From Sindora glabra (Eukaryota; Streptophyta; Magnoliopsida; Fabales; Fabaceae), in assembly GCA_020226215.1 (NCBI GenBank), contig CM035233.1, forward strand, positions 13,659,701-13,723,700: a DNA stretch of 64,000 bases, read 5' to 3'. Position numbers and translations under genes: made by a program. Numbering within the stretch: the first letter of the stretch is position 1; each line of letters begins with the position of its first letter. A model generated the notes under the pieces. The model ran no database searches and was not told the DNA's origin. It saw nothing but the letters and a program-made list of their open reading frames with translations. Positions 21,571 through 34,949 of the stretch are shown here, one piece after another.

Positions 21571-22837
21571 TGTTGGAATAGGTGAGTAAATTTCTTTCCC
21601 TCGAACTATACTCCGGAGTTTCTTGCCTAATCCTCAACCTTATATCCATATCTGTTCATACCCACAATTATTCAATTAATATCTGTTGAATGGGTTTGCT
21701 AGCTTTTCTAAAAGCAATTTTGCCTAATCCTCAACCTTATAAATGTTGTAATACAAAAATTATTCAAAGTTTTATTTAAAAAAGTTACAATTAAAAAATA
21801 AAATTCCTAAAAGATAATTAATTTAATAAAGTTCATACATATATATTTTTATATATGTATAAAGGTTTTATTGTGAAAATTTAAGATGATAAAATTAAAA
21901 TAAATAGCAAGTAACAATTCTAGTGCTATTATATTATGTGTATAATTTAAATAAGTGCATAAAAATTTTATTGCATATAATATATTTTTTTTAAAAAATA
22001 AAGTTAGACAGAAGTAAAAAAATATTTTGTAAACCATATAAATCTTTTGTTTCAACTAAATATATAATTATATATAATATTTTTAAAGTACAATATAATA
22101 AAAAAAGTTCATATTTAAAAAAAAAGAAGAGAAAAACAAAAAGTCAATATACAAATTATTTTAAACTTTTAATTATAGAAGAATTTTGATTTTATATTTT
22201 ATATTTGTGTCTCTATTTTTTAAATAAAATTTATTTTTATCACATAGATGCTTCATTTTCTTATTTTAATTATGTTATATATATATATATACACGCGCGC
22301 TTGCTTGAAGCTTTGAGGGTAGAGTTACCCTGAGTTCCTGCCGCTCCGCCACCGTGTGGAGGGTTAATGGAGGATTCGGCAATATGATATTCTTAAATTA
22401 TTATCATAATATTCTCGGATTGAAAAAATCCAACATTCTCGTGATGCTATTTGCCACTCCTTCTTTACCCACTTCTTACTTTCTCTTCTATATCAGAAAA
22501 AATAAATTGACTTAATCCATTTTTTATAAATTTAAAAGATATTTTTTTAATATAAAGTGGAGAATGATGGAGAGTGATGGTAAGCAAGCCGAAATTGATG
22601 TATTCTTTTGTTAAACATTACTTGGAAAAGGGTACAGGATAAGGATAAATCCCTTTTTGGGGGATACAAAGAATAATTTCCACGATAATTTTAATGCAAA
22701 CTATTCATCTATTTAGTTTTGTTTACTTCGAAATTTACCGGTTTAGGAGAAAATCAAACTACTAATGTCGAAAAGAACATAAGAAAAATAAGTACTTTTT
22801 TCATAAATCATGGCAATCTACATTTATAATTATTTAT
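21571..22837. other. Gene-free AT-rich DNA
   Basis: A short direct repeat (tgcctaatcctcaaccttat) occurs near 21,638 and 21,720. A TA microsatellite followed by acacgcgcgc lies near 22,276-22,300, then a small island with higher G+C (22,300-22,380) in which I recognise nothing. No frame, RNA gene or splice sites are supported. Confidence 0.5.
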
Positions 22838-23113
22838 ATGGATTTATTTATTTTGATGAAAAATATTTTTTTATAAAATGTAGTTATAAAATATTATAAT
22901 GATGGGAAGTATTTTATTTATTAATATTAAATATAAAAAATTTAAAGAAAATAAATTTCACTTTTTAAACAGAAATTTATTTTCTTTCGTTATTATGAGT
23001 TTAAGTATCATGTTTTTAAAATATAAATATAAATAATATATCAGTCTTTCATTAATATATATATATAAATAATATTTTTTATAAAAAAAATATTTTTCAA
23101 TAAAATCGATGGA
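22838..23113. mobile_element. MITE family 1, second copy
   Basis: Ends ATGGATTTATTTATTTTGAT (left) and GTCCATCGATTTTATTGAAA (inverted right) are followed inward by AAAAATATTTTT on both sides. The interior follows the same order as 18,468-18,726. No coding sequence. Confidence 0.55.
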
Positions 23114-23416
23114 CTCATGTGTGTCTAATTTTTACTTTTAAAAATGTTTGATGGAGACTTGTCTGTCCCACATGCATCCGTCTTTCATAGGGATATTATT
23201 TTGTTAATGAAGCATGCTAAGAGGGCTGATTGGAAACTGCAAAATTTTAAAATCTTTGCCACTAATTAAACCATGACTATGCCAGCTCACAAAAATTTCA
23301 CTGAGTTACAGTACCATCGATAGTAATATATTTTATCTTTTCATTTTGGTGAATTCCACCATTATAACGATGAAATGTACAAAACTTAAGCATTTGTTTT
23401 GTTGATTTAGATTTAA

Positions 23417-23682
23417 GCTCCGTTTGTTTTTTATTGAAAAATATTTTTAATAAAAAATTATTTACAGATATATATTAATAAAGAAGTAGTTTGTTATTTA
23501 TATTAATAATTAAAATAATAATAATTAGAAGTATGGTAGTGAGAGAAAAGTAAATCCTTTTTTGTAATGGAGAAAGTTTTTTTTAATTCTTTATAGTTAA
23601 TATTAAATAAATAAAATATTTTTATCTAACATTTTATAAATATATTTTATAAAAAATATTTTTCTTCAAAACAAACGGACAT
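23417..23682. mobile_element. MITE family 1, third copy, inverted
   Basis: GCTCCGTTTGTTTTTTATTG and the inverted right end TGTCCGTTTGTTTTGAAGAA form the clearest terminal inverted repeat of the family, both leading into AAAAATATTTTT. Read on the minus strand, the interior lines up with the other two copies. No target duplication could be fixed with confidence. Confidence 0.7.
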
Positions 23683-25145
23683 TATAAATTAATTTTATAC
23701 TATTGCCCACTTATATATTATTATGTTGTTAAAAAATTATTAAATTTTTTTTATTATTAATAAAAAATTTTACTTAAATTTATTTTTTAATAAGATATTA
23801 TCTTTTTTATTTAGTGATAATATAAAAAAATTATACTATTAATAAATCAAATTTAAACTCTTTGTTTGGTTTGAATGGGAATAGACGAAAAAGAAAATTT
23901 CGATGAAAGCTCCATTGTCTTCTCCGCAAACATTTTCTACAAGGAAATATTATTTGTATACATCCACACACGTGTGTGTGTAAGTTATATGTGATTTATA
24001 TTTATAATTTAAAAAAATAATATTCAAAGTCATAATTATAGAAAAAAATATTTTTTAAATAAAAGTTATTATATTTGATATTAAATAAATAAGATATTAT
24101 TTTTTATTTTAATATTTTATAATTATATTTTATAGAAAATATTTTCTACCAAATCAAATAAAAAGGAAAAAGAAGGAAGATGAGAGGGAAAATGTTCTCA
24201 TTCTTTGTATTATAGATGAAGTGAAAAGAGAAAGAACAGATAATAAAAATAATTTGTTAAAATTAAATTTGGAATTGAAAATTTTCTACTAAATTCTAGC
24301 ATTTCTCCATCCATTTTCACTCCATTTATGAAGAAAAAAAAATCAGTGAGGCTCATAAGTATTTTCAACTCCTTTTCCACCTGAAATTTTTTTTCAAATT
24401 TTCCAAACAAGTGAAAAATCTCATTTTCTTCTCTCTTTTCATTTCTTTCTACTCCAGACATAGCGTTGGATTAATTTGTAAGCTGCAAGATTTTAAAAAT
24501 ATATGTTACTAAAATATAATTGTACAACTTTCTATTTATTATTCATATATCTTTTATAAATCCTTATGAGAGTTTTTAATATAATTTTTATAAATACATT
24601 TATTACATTTCTTTCATACTTCAAATATTTAGTTAATACAAATATTTATAACTAAATTTTTTTAAAAAGAATTTCATTTGATTCTAATACAAAAATATAA
24701 TTTAAATAGCAATATAACTTATAATAAAAAATAAAATTTTAGTCAAACTTAACACTTCATTTTCTTCTTCCTACTTTTCCATTCATTTTTAAAAAAAAAA
24801 ATCAATTTCTACATATTCTATTAAGAATATAACAAACTTAGTTTACAGCAATATTAGTTTTACATTTTTAATTCTTACTTTTCCATTTATACTTTTTTAG
24901 AAAAATTTGAACTCTACTTTGACTCATAGGAGCACAAGACTGTAGCAAATTTACGTTAAATTTGGATGTCAGTTTAATTTTCATTTTAGTTTAATTCCAT
25001 TTTTTCTTCTTGGAAAGAGACCCCTGAAGGGCACAATTTGAGTTCGGTTTTAATTGGGTCCAGTCCGCAATATGTGTTCGGTACTTCCCAGTCTCCAAAA
25101 CAATTCAATGCCCTCGCAAAATATGTTGTTGGCAAGCTGTCCAAC

Positions 25146-25458
25146 TAAGGGTGGTTTGCTACGTAGTAAAAATATAAAAAATTATATTTTTTAAAAATAA
25201 AAAATAAAAAATTATTTAATATTTTAATTTTTTACGTAATATAAGAAATTATTTTTTAAAAAATTATATTTTTTTATAAAATATGAGAAATTAATTATTT
25301 AATTTTTTTAAATAATTTATATTTTTTAAAAATATAATTTTTTTCATACTAATTAAATAATATTAATAATTTTTAAAAATTTATATAAAAAATAATTTTA
25401 TAAAAAATTTAACTTTTCATAAAAATTTATTTTTAACACGAACCGAACAGTCCTAGGT
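25146..25458. mobile_element. Possible AT-rich MITE
   Basis: The left end AGGGTGGTTTGCTACGTAGT and the inverted right end AGGACTGTTCGGTTCGTGTT match imperfectly before a shared TAAAAATA. The interior is a near-continuous A/T run. Ends of this TTTGGTTCG type are typical of plant hAT-like MITEs, but the repeat is weak. Confidence 0.35.
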
Positions 25459-28400
25459 ATATATAACAAATGGCGAGGGTATGGTAATGTAATTTTCACA
25501 TTGGGCCGTACTGAGGTTGCCCTGGTACGGAAACTCATCCTGATTTGTTGGTTTCTTATCATTGTTGTCAATTATAAGATAGAGAGATGAAAGATGATAT
25601 ATAGTGTAATATACGGTCAGGATTTAATGACTTATAAATCGTAGCCAAGGTATTTTAAGGCTCTCTTGACATTTTGCAAATTGATATCAAGAAAAGATGT
25701 AAATTGAAAAATAACCCACAAAATTTAGTTTTAATCCTTATTTGATTTGAGTTTTAAATAAATTTGATTTTACTTCATATTAATTTATAAAATTTAATTA
25801 TCATACTAAAAATAACAGAAATAATGTAATACACAAAATTCAATTGAAATCTATTGTTATTTTTTCATTTCATTTAAATTTAGTAATATATTTATTTAAT
25901 TTTTATATCAATTTAATTAAAAAATAAATCATAAAAATTAATAAAAAATACTATAGCCTTTCATGAGGCGGAAAGATAATTATAAAGTTTACATCCAAAA
26001 ATATAAAATATCTTCAATATTTTATAATAAAAATATGTTTAAATTAAATAAAATGAAAAATACTACGACCTACATTAAAATATCTAAAAAAAGGAGCTCT
26101 TTTTATTTACTAAATTTACCTTGACGTTTCTTGAATGGTAAATGATGTGTTCCAAAATTAGGAGTCGTGTTGAAGTTGTCAAAAAAAATATTCGAAAATT
26201 GATTTGTATTGTAAACTTGATTAGAGATGGCGATAGACTGAATTTGGATCGGTATTTAACTAATAAAATAATAAATAGGTCTGGTTGTATTTTTATAAAT
26301 TAGAGCCTGATTTTGGCATTTTATTTAACCGATGCACAGTTTAACTGTTTATTCTTCCCTTAATGAGTGGTCAAGGGGCATTGTTTTGAATATGAAAAAT
26401 AATTATTTATTATTATTTATTATTTATATCAGATAAAATATAAATATTTTAATTTACATTTTGATAAAATTATAAAATTCATTTGCTATTAATATTGTTG
26501 ATATTTTAGGAAAAAACTTAACAATTCTACCCCTAAAATATTATGTTGTTGATAAAATGATTTGTAAATTATAAAATTGATGGTAATAATATTCCAATAT
26601 CTGATTTATATAATTTTACTCCTTCATCCTATTATTTAAGGATTAAATTATGCATGCATCAGGACAAAATTACATGAAAATATTATTCAAGAATTATTAT
26701 GGTTATTTTTATAATTGAAGAATTATTTTACTAGTATCTTATAATTTTAGAGATAAAATTATTAAGTTTTCTATATTTAATCTTTTTAAAATTTAGTAAT
26801 TTTATATTTTTAGAACCACTTTTGTTCCATCAATTATTTAATGCATCTTGGTTAAACTCTAATTTTCCATCAATGGACATTATTATCATCATATACAATT
26901 GAATTAATTGTATGATGTGATGACTATCTTCAAATTCTAATTGTATTGGATCATTTGTCATGGAAATAATTGAATTATTTAAAAGTAAAGTAAAAATGCT
27001 TAAAGGAAAAAAATGTAAGAATTATTTTCTTAACATAGCATTGGAGCTATTTAAATAAGTGATAATAATTAATTCTTAGTGTACAAGTAATACTAAATTA
27101 TGTAAAAAAATTATTACATCAATAAAAATTTATATTTATTATAGTAATTATGTGTAATGAAACATAAAATTAACAATTGATATTTTATTATCTTGGTTAG
27201 AATGTGATAAAATAGACATTAATATTTACAATGAGATGATATATTGATTTTTCTTTATAATCATTATATCCTGATATGAAATGAAATGAACTGAAATTAT
27301 TATTCATATTTTTTTTATTATAATTATTTAGGATTTTGAAAATTCAAAATTATTTAATTTATTTGGGAAGTAAGTTCTTCTATGAAATTAAACCTTCTAA
27401 GAAGTAATTTTTTATATGAACTTTTTAAAAAGAGTTTAATGCTATTTGGTTGATATTAAGGAAGTAACATTTCCTAAAAAATAATTTTTTATATTTTGTT
27501 TAGTTCAACTTTGAACTTCTCAAGAAGTACTAACAAAATGAATACTATATACTTAATATTATTATAATATAAATTAATAAATTTTAGTTATTATTAATTA
27601 AATTTAGTAAGAATAATTTTATCTTTGTATTCATAAAGAACATAAGAAGTAGTACTTACTTAGGGGGGAGGTAGGTAAGCAATTTCTTATACTTTATAAG
27701 AAGTATAACTTTTTGAGAAATCTTATTTTTCTCAATTTGTTAGATAATAACTAATCAAACATCCTACCTTTCTTCTATTTTTTGGAACTAGGACTCCCCA
27801 AAGTATTGTTATAAATCAAACCACCTCTTAATGTTTTTAAAATGATATGATGATTTGCTATTATACTTATTAAATTATTTACATTTTAAGTCAAGTGAAT
27901 AAAATATTTAGTCCTTCATTTATAAATATGATGATTTCAACTTTTATAACTAATATTATTAGTTTTTCATTTTTATTTTATAATAATTATTGTTGCATTT
28001 TTTATTTGTAATATTAAATTAAATAGTGAATGAAAAAAATATAAATAAAAAATAAATATATATTTGATAGTATTAAGATGAGATTTAACAATCCACATTA
28101 ATATTTTTATTTATTTAACATTGTAATTAAGTGAATGAAGGGATAAATAGTTATAATAATAACAAATAAAGGACTAATACTATTAATTGTAAAATTTAAG
28201 AGAAATAATAGTTGCCATATTTATAAATAAAAGATTATTTATTATGTTTACTATTTTATATTTTAATATATAATTTGAATTTAAAATATTATGTAAAAAT
28301 AATTATTTTAGTGATTGAAATTTTATGGCAAAACTAGCCTTTTAGTTTCAAACCACTAAGTTAGTAAGTCAATATCATAAATTATCTATCATTGAATTTG

Positions 28401-28983
28401 TAAAAAAAAAAAAAAAAGGGGATGTTATTGGCAAATATTATAAATCTTGAGGAATTTGCAACAAAACTGGTTTCAAGAAAAAAAATTGTTGCCTATTTTT
28501 CTGGGAAGACAATTGCCAACATTCCATTAGCCAAATTTATCAAGGCAAGTTGTCTTATGAACAATGGAAACGTATTATAGTCCCACTTCTTTACATATAT
28601 ATATATAAGTTAGATTTTATTGTGAAATTTTACACTTTGTTGTAAAATATAATATTTATCAATAATGTTAAATGTATTAAAAATGAGATTTAAAATGAAT
28701 TTTGAATAAAAATCAAGAGTTATCATTAAATATAATATAATTGGATAAATTTATAAATTTTAATTCAATAGATATAAAAATTTAAAAATTTAAAATTTAA
28801 TACCTAATTCCATTTTCAATACCTATAATATTTTTAGATATTCATAATGCATTTTATATGTAAAAGGAGAATTATTCAACAAGAAATACACTGTCAAACC
28901 ACTCACCTACATGCCTACAACTCATCCATCACATGCATAACAATCCCCTTAATTCCTCTGATATTTAGATGCAAGAGAAAAGG
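25459..28983. other. Gene-free AT-rich DNA
   Basis: Apart from a small less AT-rich patch at 25,440-25,560 and an A16 run near 28,403, I see no supported feature. 27,430-27,800 has pairs of ggaagtaac/ttctcaagaagt-like words suggesting a decayed TIR element, but the ends are not clear. Confidence 0.5.
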
Positions 28984-31905
28984 GAGAAGAAACAACAAAA
29001 AGAAACATAATAGAGAACAAAGTAAACATAAGAGCTTAACTTCTTTTTATTGTGTGTTAAGACTAAGAGAAAAATGAGAAGAAAGGTGAGAAGAATAAAT
29101 CCTTCATCTTATTGGATTACAATTGTATCCTTGCTACAATTTGAGTATATTATTTTAATAGAATTTAATTTTTGGAAATGGCAAACATTTTCCTATTTCT
29201 TCTCCCTTTTCTTTTCATTTGTGAGGAGATACAATATAATGAGAGCTTACAAATATTTTCATTTCAATCTTCTTTCTCTTTTAATTTTTTTTTCATTTAA
29301 TAAGAGAAAATCAATTTTGTTCCCTTATCTTCTCTTCTCAATTTTCTTTTTCTCTAATAATGTTACCTTATTTATTAGGTTTAAATTCAACATAAAAAAA
29401 AGGCAATGGTTTTAAACACGAACCAACTCGGACACTAGATCATTAAGTTGGATCAGTTTCTTAATGCTTAGAATAAGCCAAATCAACAAAAGGCGGATTT
29501 TACAATGGCTTAGAATAAGACATTGAACAATTTAGATTGATTTAATAAATTTGACAAATATTCAACAAAAAGCGGATTTTATAGTACCTTTATATTTTTT
29601 GAGATTCCAAAACCTTGAGTTATAGCACTTAAATTATTTTACCCATAAAATTGTAACATTCCAAAATTTGTTTATAAACATAAGTTATAATATATTAAAG
29701 CTAATCACCCTATGAGTGATAAGAATAATTGAACAAAAGAAGCTAAAAAAATCTTAGTTGGAATAATTGTATAGGTATTGAATTATTAAATATAGGAAGA
29801 ATCAAGGATTAGCAATTATTAATATTTTATTGGAATAACAAGAAGTGGAATTTGGAAATCTGAGAACCTTGAATTTATGGATAATGTAGAATATGATTAT
29901 GCTAGAAAAAAATTTGATTTGTGAAATGAAGCATAAAACAAGAGAATTAGAAAGGAATTTGTAACTTGGTACGTTATGCAGAATTTTTGCACATCTAATG
30001 GTGTTTTGCTTATAACTTTGGATAGGAACGCTTAATTGTTGAATTGTTATAAGATTTGAAAACCTGACATTCAAGGCTTCAATATATATGAATTTCATGA
30101 TCTAATTCACACCCAATTGATACCATAAGTTTTTTAAAATTAGGAAAATTCTGGGCATTATAACATTGACCTACCTCTATTGCTTTGGGTATAACTTTAT
30201 CTAGGAATGCCAAATTAATACAAAATTTGCATTTTGTTTGAAGACATCTAGGGGTTATTTCTTTTAAATTTTCATGCAAAAATTCCAAGGCATTAATGAG
30301 ATATGATTTTTCTCTCAAAAGTGGCATAAAAAGGGCTTTAAATGGATGGTATTTAGGGAATAGAAAAAGAAATTCTATGAAGAATGAATTAATAAAATAA
30401 GGAATGAATGTGAGGATGTAACTAGATTATAATAGGATAAACTTTAAGTATTGGTGTGAAAAATAAATAATTGTAGATAAGATAGGCCAATAAATGAGAA
30501 AAAAGGGCTCACAATAACTCACAAAAAGATGAGAACTTGATGTATGAAGAGATGGTTCATTATTGAGGTGGTATGGGTCATCAAAACCTAAAATGAAAAA
30601 GCTTATTTGACCTTAGGGAAAGTAGGACGAGGTGGTCCACAATGAGCTTTCCAATGGACCACAAAAAAAAAATTTCAATTGAATTTATTCCAATGAAGTT
30701 AAAAATTGTCTTCAAATAAATTAGTACTTGGAAGACAACTCTAAACCTAACCTTAATGATGATACTACAAGAGCTCCTAGCTAATACATGATGAGGCTTA
30801 ATTTTGATTTATTACAGTTTTAAATCAATAAGAATAAGAAAACCAATCATTGTAAGGAAGAAGATTTTCACCATATACATAATTTGATTAGTTTTACAAT
30901 TTTCCTTAACTCATCCTTCCTATTATCCGTTAAGGGTTGTTTGGTTTAATATGAGGGAATGAAATCAAATAAGGGGGAGTAAGAGAAAGAAATATATTAT
31001 TATTTTGGAGTGTTTGGTTCAATAATTAAATGGAATCACACTCTTTTGATTCTTTTTTTTTCTTTTTTTGTTATTTGCTTCATTCCTTAAGGAATGAAAT
31101 CAAAATAAAATTTAAAAAATCATAATATTATTTTAAAAAATTATAATAAATTAAAAAGTTGTTTAAATTATAAATTTATGATAAATAATTTTAAATTTAT
31201 TAAAATTAAAATAAATATTACAATAAATTTAATAAAAAGTATTTATTTAACTTATAAATTCATGATATAATTTTAAAAATAATAAAATTAGCAAAATTAG
31301 TGGTTTTATTTATAATTTTGTAATAAAATTTTTCAAAATCATAATAGATTTTGAAAAATTATAATAAATTTATAAAAAGTAATCATAATAACAAAATTAT
31401 AGCAAAACTTGTCATTTAAATAGCCCAAAACCTTAACATCTACAAGTGGCACTTATAATAATGACCAATCAACCAAGTTATGCACTTGTCTATTCATGAA
31501 AAAAACCAAAATAACATCACCAAAGACTAAGCATATAAAAATTTTACAAAGATCTCAAAGCAAGTATAGTACCCATCCAACAAAAACTAAATAGTATGAT
31601 ATCTTTAATGAGCTTAGATCTAGATCTTCTTAAGAAGGTTAAACCCATATTGTTTTCTTAATCGAAGCTTATGCTCTTTTGCCATGAGTAAAGTAACCAC
31701 TTTTAAAGTTTTAGAAAGAGAAACATCTTTTGATTTCATCACATTTTCCTATACCCTATTATTCTTGTCATTTAATTTTTTCTCCCTTTCTTCTGCACTG
31801 GACCATGAACTTGTCAAGGTAGCAAGATGCGCATTCATATTTGAAAAATGGTGTTAAAGTTTTTGGACACATATTGAAGAGTGGATGTCAAATCGCCACC
31901 ATTCT
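28984..31905. repeat. Large dispersed repeat, copy B (~2.9 kb)
   Basis: Homologous to 4,794-7,905 in the same orientation, with many substitutions and short indels, so the copies separated long ago. It keeps single units where copy A has tandem expansions, and so is closer to the ancestral form. The minus strand near 30,327-30,079 has 82 codons without a stop (LINALEFLHENLKEITPR...) that I do not recognise; in copy A the same place is interrupted. A minus-strand coding signature at the right end seems to continue beyond 31,905 toward 32,270. Confidence 0.8.
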
Positions 31906-32267
31906 CAATTTTCTCCTCATTTAGAAGTCCTTTCTTTTTTTGCTTTTTTTTTACAAAAATTTAGTGGCATATTCTTTCTGCATTGTTTGACTTACAAATT
32001 ATGCCCCTAAATCAATTTCACCACCACCGTTATTACCATGTATAATCAATGGTTCATTTACCAATTCAACTTTTATATTTTTAATAGCATCAAAAGTTTC
32101 ACTAGCTTATCTTGTTGCTTTGTCTTTTCCATAAATTTCAACCAACATGTCATTGTGAGGAAATAACACGCCATATGATCTTTTTGCTTTCTCATGGTTT
32201 TGTTATAAAATAAAAAAATTTCATTTATATAAAGTTTTTCAAAACTTAATGAAAGCTCAATTAGCAA
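31906..32267 (-). pseudogene. Unrecognised decayed coding remnant beside copy B
   Basis: On the minus strand a 64-codon open stretch (32,267-32,073; TCWLKFMEKTKQQDKLVKLL) is followed, across stops and frame changes, by VKQCRKNMPLNF and then the ENGGDLTSTLQYVSKNF region shared by both copies of the dispersed repeat. The run of amino-acid-like sequence suggests a dead gene of the element. I do not recognise the family. Confidence 0.3.
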
Positions 32268-32475
32268 TAAATTCCATAAGCAATTGTACCTATCACAAAA
32301 TTTAAGTTAGTTAGAATCTCAATTGGTTGTTCTAAAAGTAAGGCTAAAACTATTTAGTTCTTCTCACTAATTTGTTTTTGTGAATTTTCATTTTCATATT
32401 CAAATATATATTTCTATCATTAAATGAGATTTCATATTATCATTGAGATTAGATAGAATTTAGAATTTTTGTTGA
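32230..32475 (+). pseudogene. Poly(A) polymerase gene fragment, copy 1 (partial exon and intron)
   Basis: Bases near 32,255-32,330 match the poly(A) polymerase exon at 33,700-33,819 (gtacctatcacaaaatttaa against gtacctattatgacattcaa) with a deletion in the DLLYTSIS part. The homology continues across the donor site into the intron (tatttagttcttctc and ttttcattttcatattcaaa occur in both). It was therefore copied as DNA, not as a processed mRNA. No open frame remains. Confidence 0.65.
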
Positions 32476-32918
32476 TATTTAGTTGTTGGAATTTCTAGTT
32501 AAATATCAATAAGATAAGATAGATTAAGGATATGTCAAAAATCAAGGAGAAAGTTTATACAACTCTTGATTCCTTAGTTGCCTAGGAATTATATTTCCCT
32601 TTAATTACAAAAAAAAGGAACTTAAAACTCTTAAGAACAGATAAGAATGGAAGTGGATAATACGTGTAATTTTGATACACATGTTTATTTCCCTTTTTAT
32701 ATTTTAATTTTTAAAACTTTTTACATAAGTTGTACACATCAAGTGGGCATTTTAGATATTTCTAAGCTTTAAGTATTTACCCCAAACTTATTTTATCTTC
32801 TACAATTTTATTTTTTTATTTTTATTTTTGTCTTCATATGGATTTTATATATTTTATGTTTGGTTGTGGCTATACTCTGATGTTCTTTCCGTTTAATTGA
32901 AGTACTTATGGCATTACA

Positions 32919-33120
32919 GGTAACAAAATTGATGCTAAGCAAAGGTCAAGGAAGGACAACGGGAAGTTATTTCATTTTGGTTAGTGCCTTAATAGAAAAT
33001 CACAAGCTCAAAGAAGCTAAAAAGCTTTGGACCAAGTTACTAATGCAACACATGGAAAGTGTGCCTTACAAGTTCTTTGATATATCAAAAGATGTTTGAG
33101 GTACAGTGGGATATGTGACT
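32919..33120 (+). pseudogene. PPR-like exon fragment
   Basis: After an acceptor-like ATTACAG the frame reads VTKLMLSKGQGRTTGSYFIL, then LVSALIENHKLKEAKKLWTK. This has the helix-turn-helix spacing of pentatricopeptide repeats and the GQGRT-G-Y and EA--LW-K words of a small plant organellar PPR group (At4g18975-like). After SVPYKFFD the frame breaks; KMFEV, which normally lies about 15 residues further on, appears at once in the next frame, so a deletion with a frameshift has occurred. No other exon is recognised. The specific subfamily is from memory and uncertain. Confidence 0.5.
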
Positions 33121-33645
33121 TTATTTGCTAATGTTTAATATACTTTAATATATTTCATATTCTAAAAATAGATTAGTTTCTTTACTTTTCATGTAACAAG
33201 AACATGGTTCACATATAACAATAGATATTCTAGAATAATGTCCTATAATTTTATGGTTTACTATAAAGTATTATGTTTTCGATGTTGCACTCAATGTTGG
33301 TATGCAATGATTTTCCTAGTGTTAGTCATATGAATTATGTTTTTCCTTTCTCCTTTTTTTAAATAATTTTTTAACTCTTTCCTGCATTCTGGAATGCTTC
33401 ATTATTATACTTCATTATTATTGGCATGTAATATGAAAGGATTATTAGTAAAATTTATCTTATTATCCTAAGGGTTTTATTGTAAAAATTTTGAAATTTC
33501 CATTATAACCAATTAATGATTTCCTTTCTAAAAGGAAAGAATGATTAAGTATGATTATGCATTAATTTTTCTCATTTAACTTTTATTTTATCATTTTTTA
33601 TGAATTTTTCTATGTAGCATCAGTTTAATGTAAGATAGTTAGAAA

Positions 33646-34115
33646 GGAATTCAATGGAAGGACTTCTTTATCATATTTAATGACATTTTGGCTATTATGG
33701 AGGAGGTCATAGAACTACAACCAATTCCAAATGCATGTGTACCTATTATGACATTCAAGTTTGTTGAAATATCAATTGATTTACTTTATACAAGTATATC
33801 TTGTTTGGTTGTTTTGAAAGTAAGAGTAAACCTATTTAGTTCTTCTCTTTACTTATCTCTATGCATTTTCATTTTCATATTCAAATTTGTATTTTTATCA
33901 TCAAATGATATTTGATGTTATCATTAGGATAAGATAGGATTTAGAATTTTATATAACTTCAAATGTTAATGCAATTTAGGTGTTATGATTCTTTAAGGTT
34001 ATGTCTCTTATAAAAGAATTATATTTTTGTATTTAATTTATGGATAGGACCTAGACATTTTTGAAGTATCTATTCTACACATTGTTGATGAGCATATTGT
34101 TCAAAGGTTGAATAG
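33646..34115 (+). pseudogene. Poly(A) polymerase gene fragment, copy 2 (two exons and intron)
   Basis: Exon a (about 33,646-33,819) reads DFFIIFNDILAIMEEV, then ELQPIPNACVPIMTFKF and ISIDLLYTSISCLVV, which matches the nucleotidyltransferase core of plant nuclear poly(A) polymerases (PAPS). The third catalytic Asp lies in the I-S-I-D-L-L-Y motif and is kept. A donor GAAA|GTAAGA at 33,820 and acceptor GATAG at 34,047 flank an intron; exon b reads DLDIFEVSILHIVDEHIVQR then LNRY, matching the next block of the family (DLDIS...VDE-TVRSLNG). Similarity ends near 34,115. Only a small piece of a ~700-residue protein is present, so this is a captured or relic fragment. Confidence 0.78.
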
Positions 34116-34949
34116 GTACAAGGCAACTATTAAATGTGACAAAAATGATTATAATCTAATCTTGTACCACTAATAATAGGAAAAATCTAACTTATAAAAT
34201 TCAAAGCAAATTAATAAAACTAAAACTACAAAGAAAAAGGAAAAGAAACAAGGTAATAATTAAATGCTATCCTTATTACAAAGGCATAATACAAATCAAG
34301 AAAGAAAAATATACTAGCTCTAATAGAAAAATTAATTAGTGGAACATGAGCAACAAAAGTAAAGTTTGAAATGAAGAAAGAAGAACATACTAATAGCAAG
34401 GTCAAATGTTTATTCACATGAACAAATTTATTTATTATACTAGTAGCAATAAAAAAGCAAAATTCAAGATAAAAGAACATACTAAGAGCAAGATGAAAAC
34501 TTTATTTATTTCATGAATGAAAAGCTTGAAGAATTCAACACCTTAATGTTAAGATGAGGAGATACAACTTCAACAAAAAGAATGAAATAGTAGCTATATA
34601 AATCCTTAACTTGCCATCACTAATAGTTAATTTGAAAGGAACTTATACAAATATCAACAAAAGAGAATAGAATGGAAGGAATGAGCACTGATTTATATAG
34701 GTGTAGATGTAAATTTTGATCTATGAAAATGCAACAAAAATTAGTAGTTATATAATTCCTCACCTTGCCATAATCAATAATTAATTAAAAATAACTTGTA
34801 CAAAGATCAATAAAAAAGAAAGGAGTAAAAGAAATAACCACAGGTTTTGCAAATCAAGAAGGCATAAGACAATGCATGCAAAGAGCTTTCTTATGTTTAG
34901 TGATTTAGGTTGTCTATAACTAAGAAGAAAAGTTAAAACAATAAAATAT
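34116..34949. other. Gene-free AT-rich DNA
   Basis: No supported gene. The right part may be the decayed 3' end of the LINE that follows on the minus strand. Confidence 0.5.

Noticed and set aside
23964..23980. CACACACGTGTGTGTG palindrome as a regulatory site
   Set aside because: It is a simple (CA)n/(TG)n junction with no gene nearby.
25108..25485. CCCTCGC ... GCGAGGG as terminal inverted repeats of a larger element
   Set aside because: Only seven bases match well; the nearer ends at 25,146-25,458 fit better.
28403..28560. A-run followed by NLEEFATKLVSRKKIVAYFS-like translation as a retroposed gene
   Set aside because: The frame is short, no family is recognised and no target duplication is visible.
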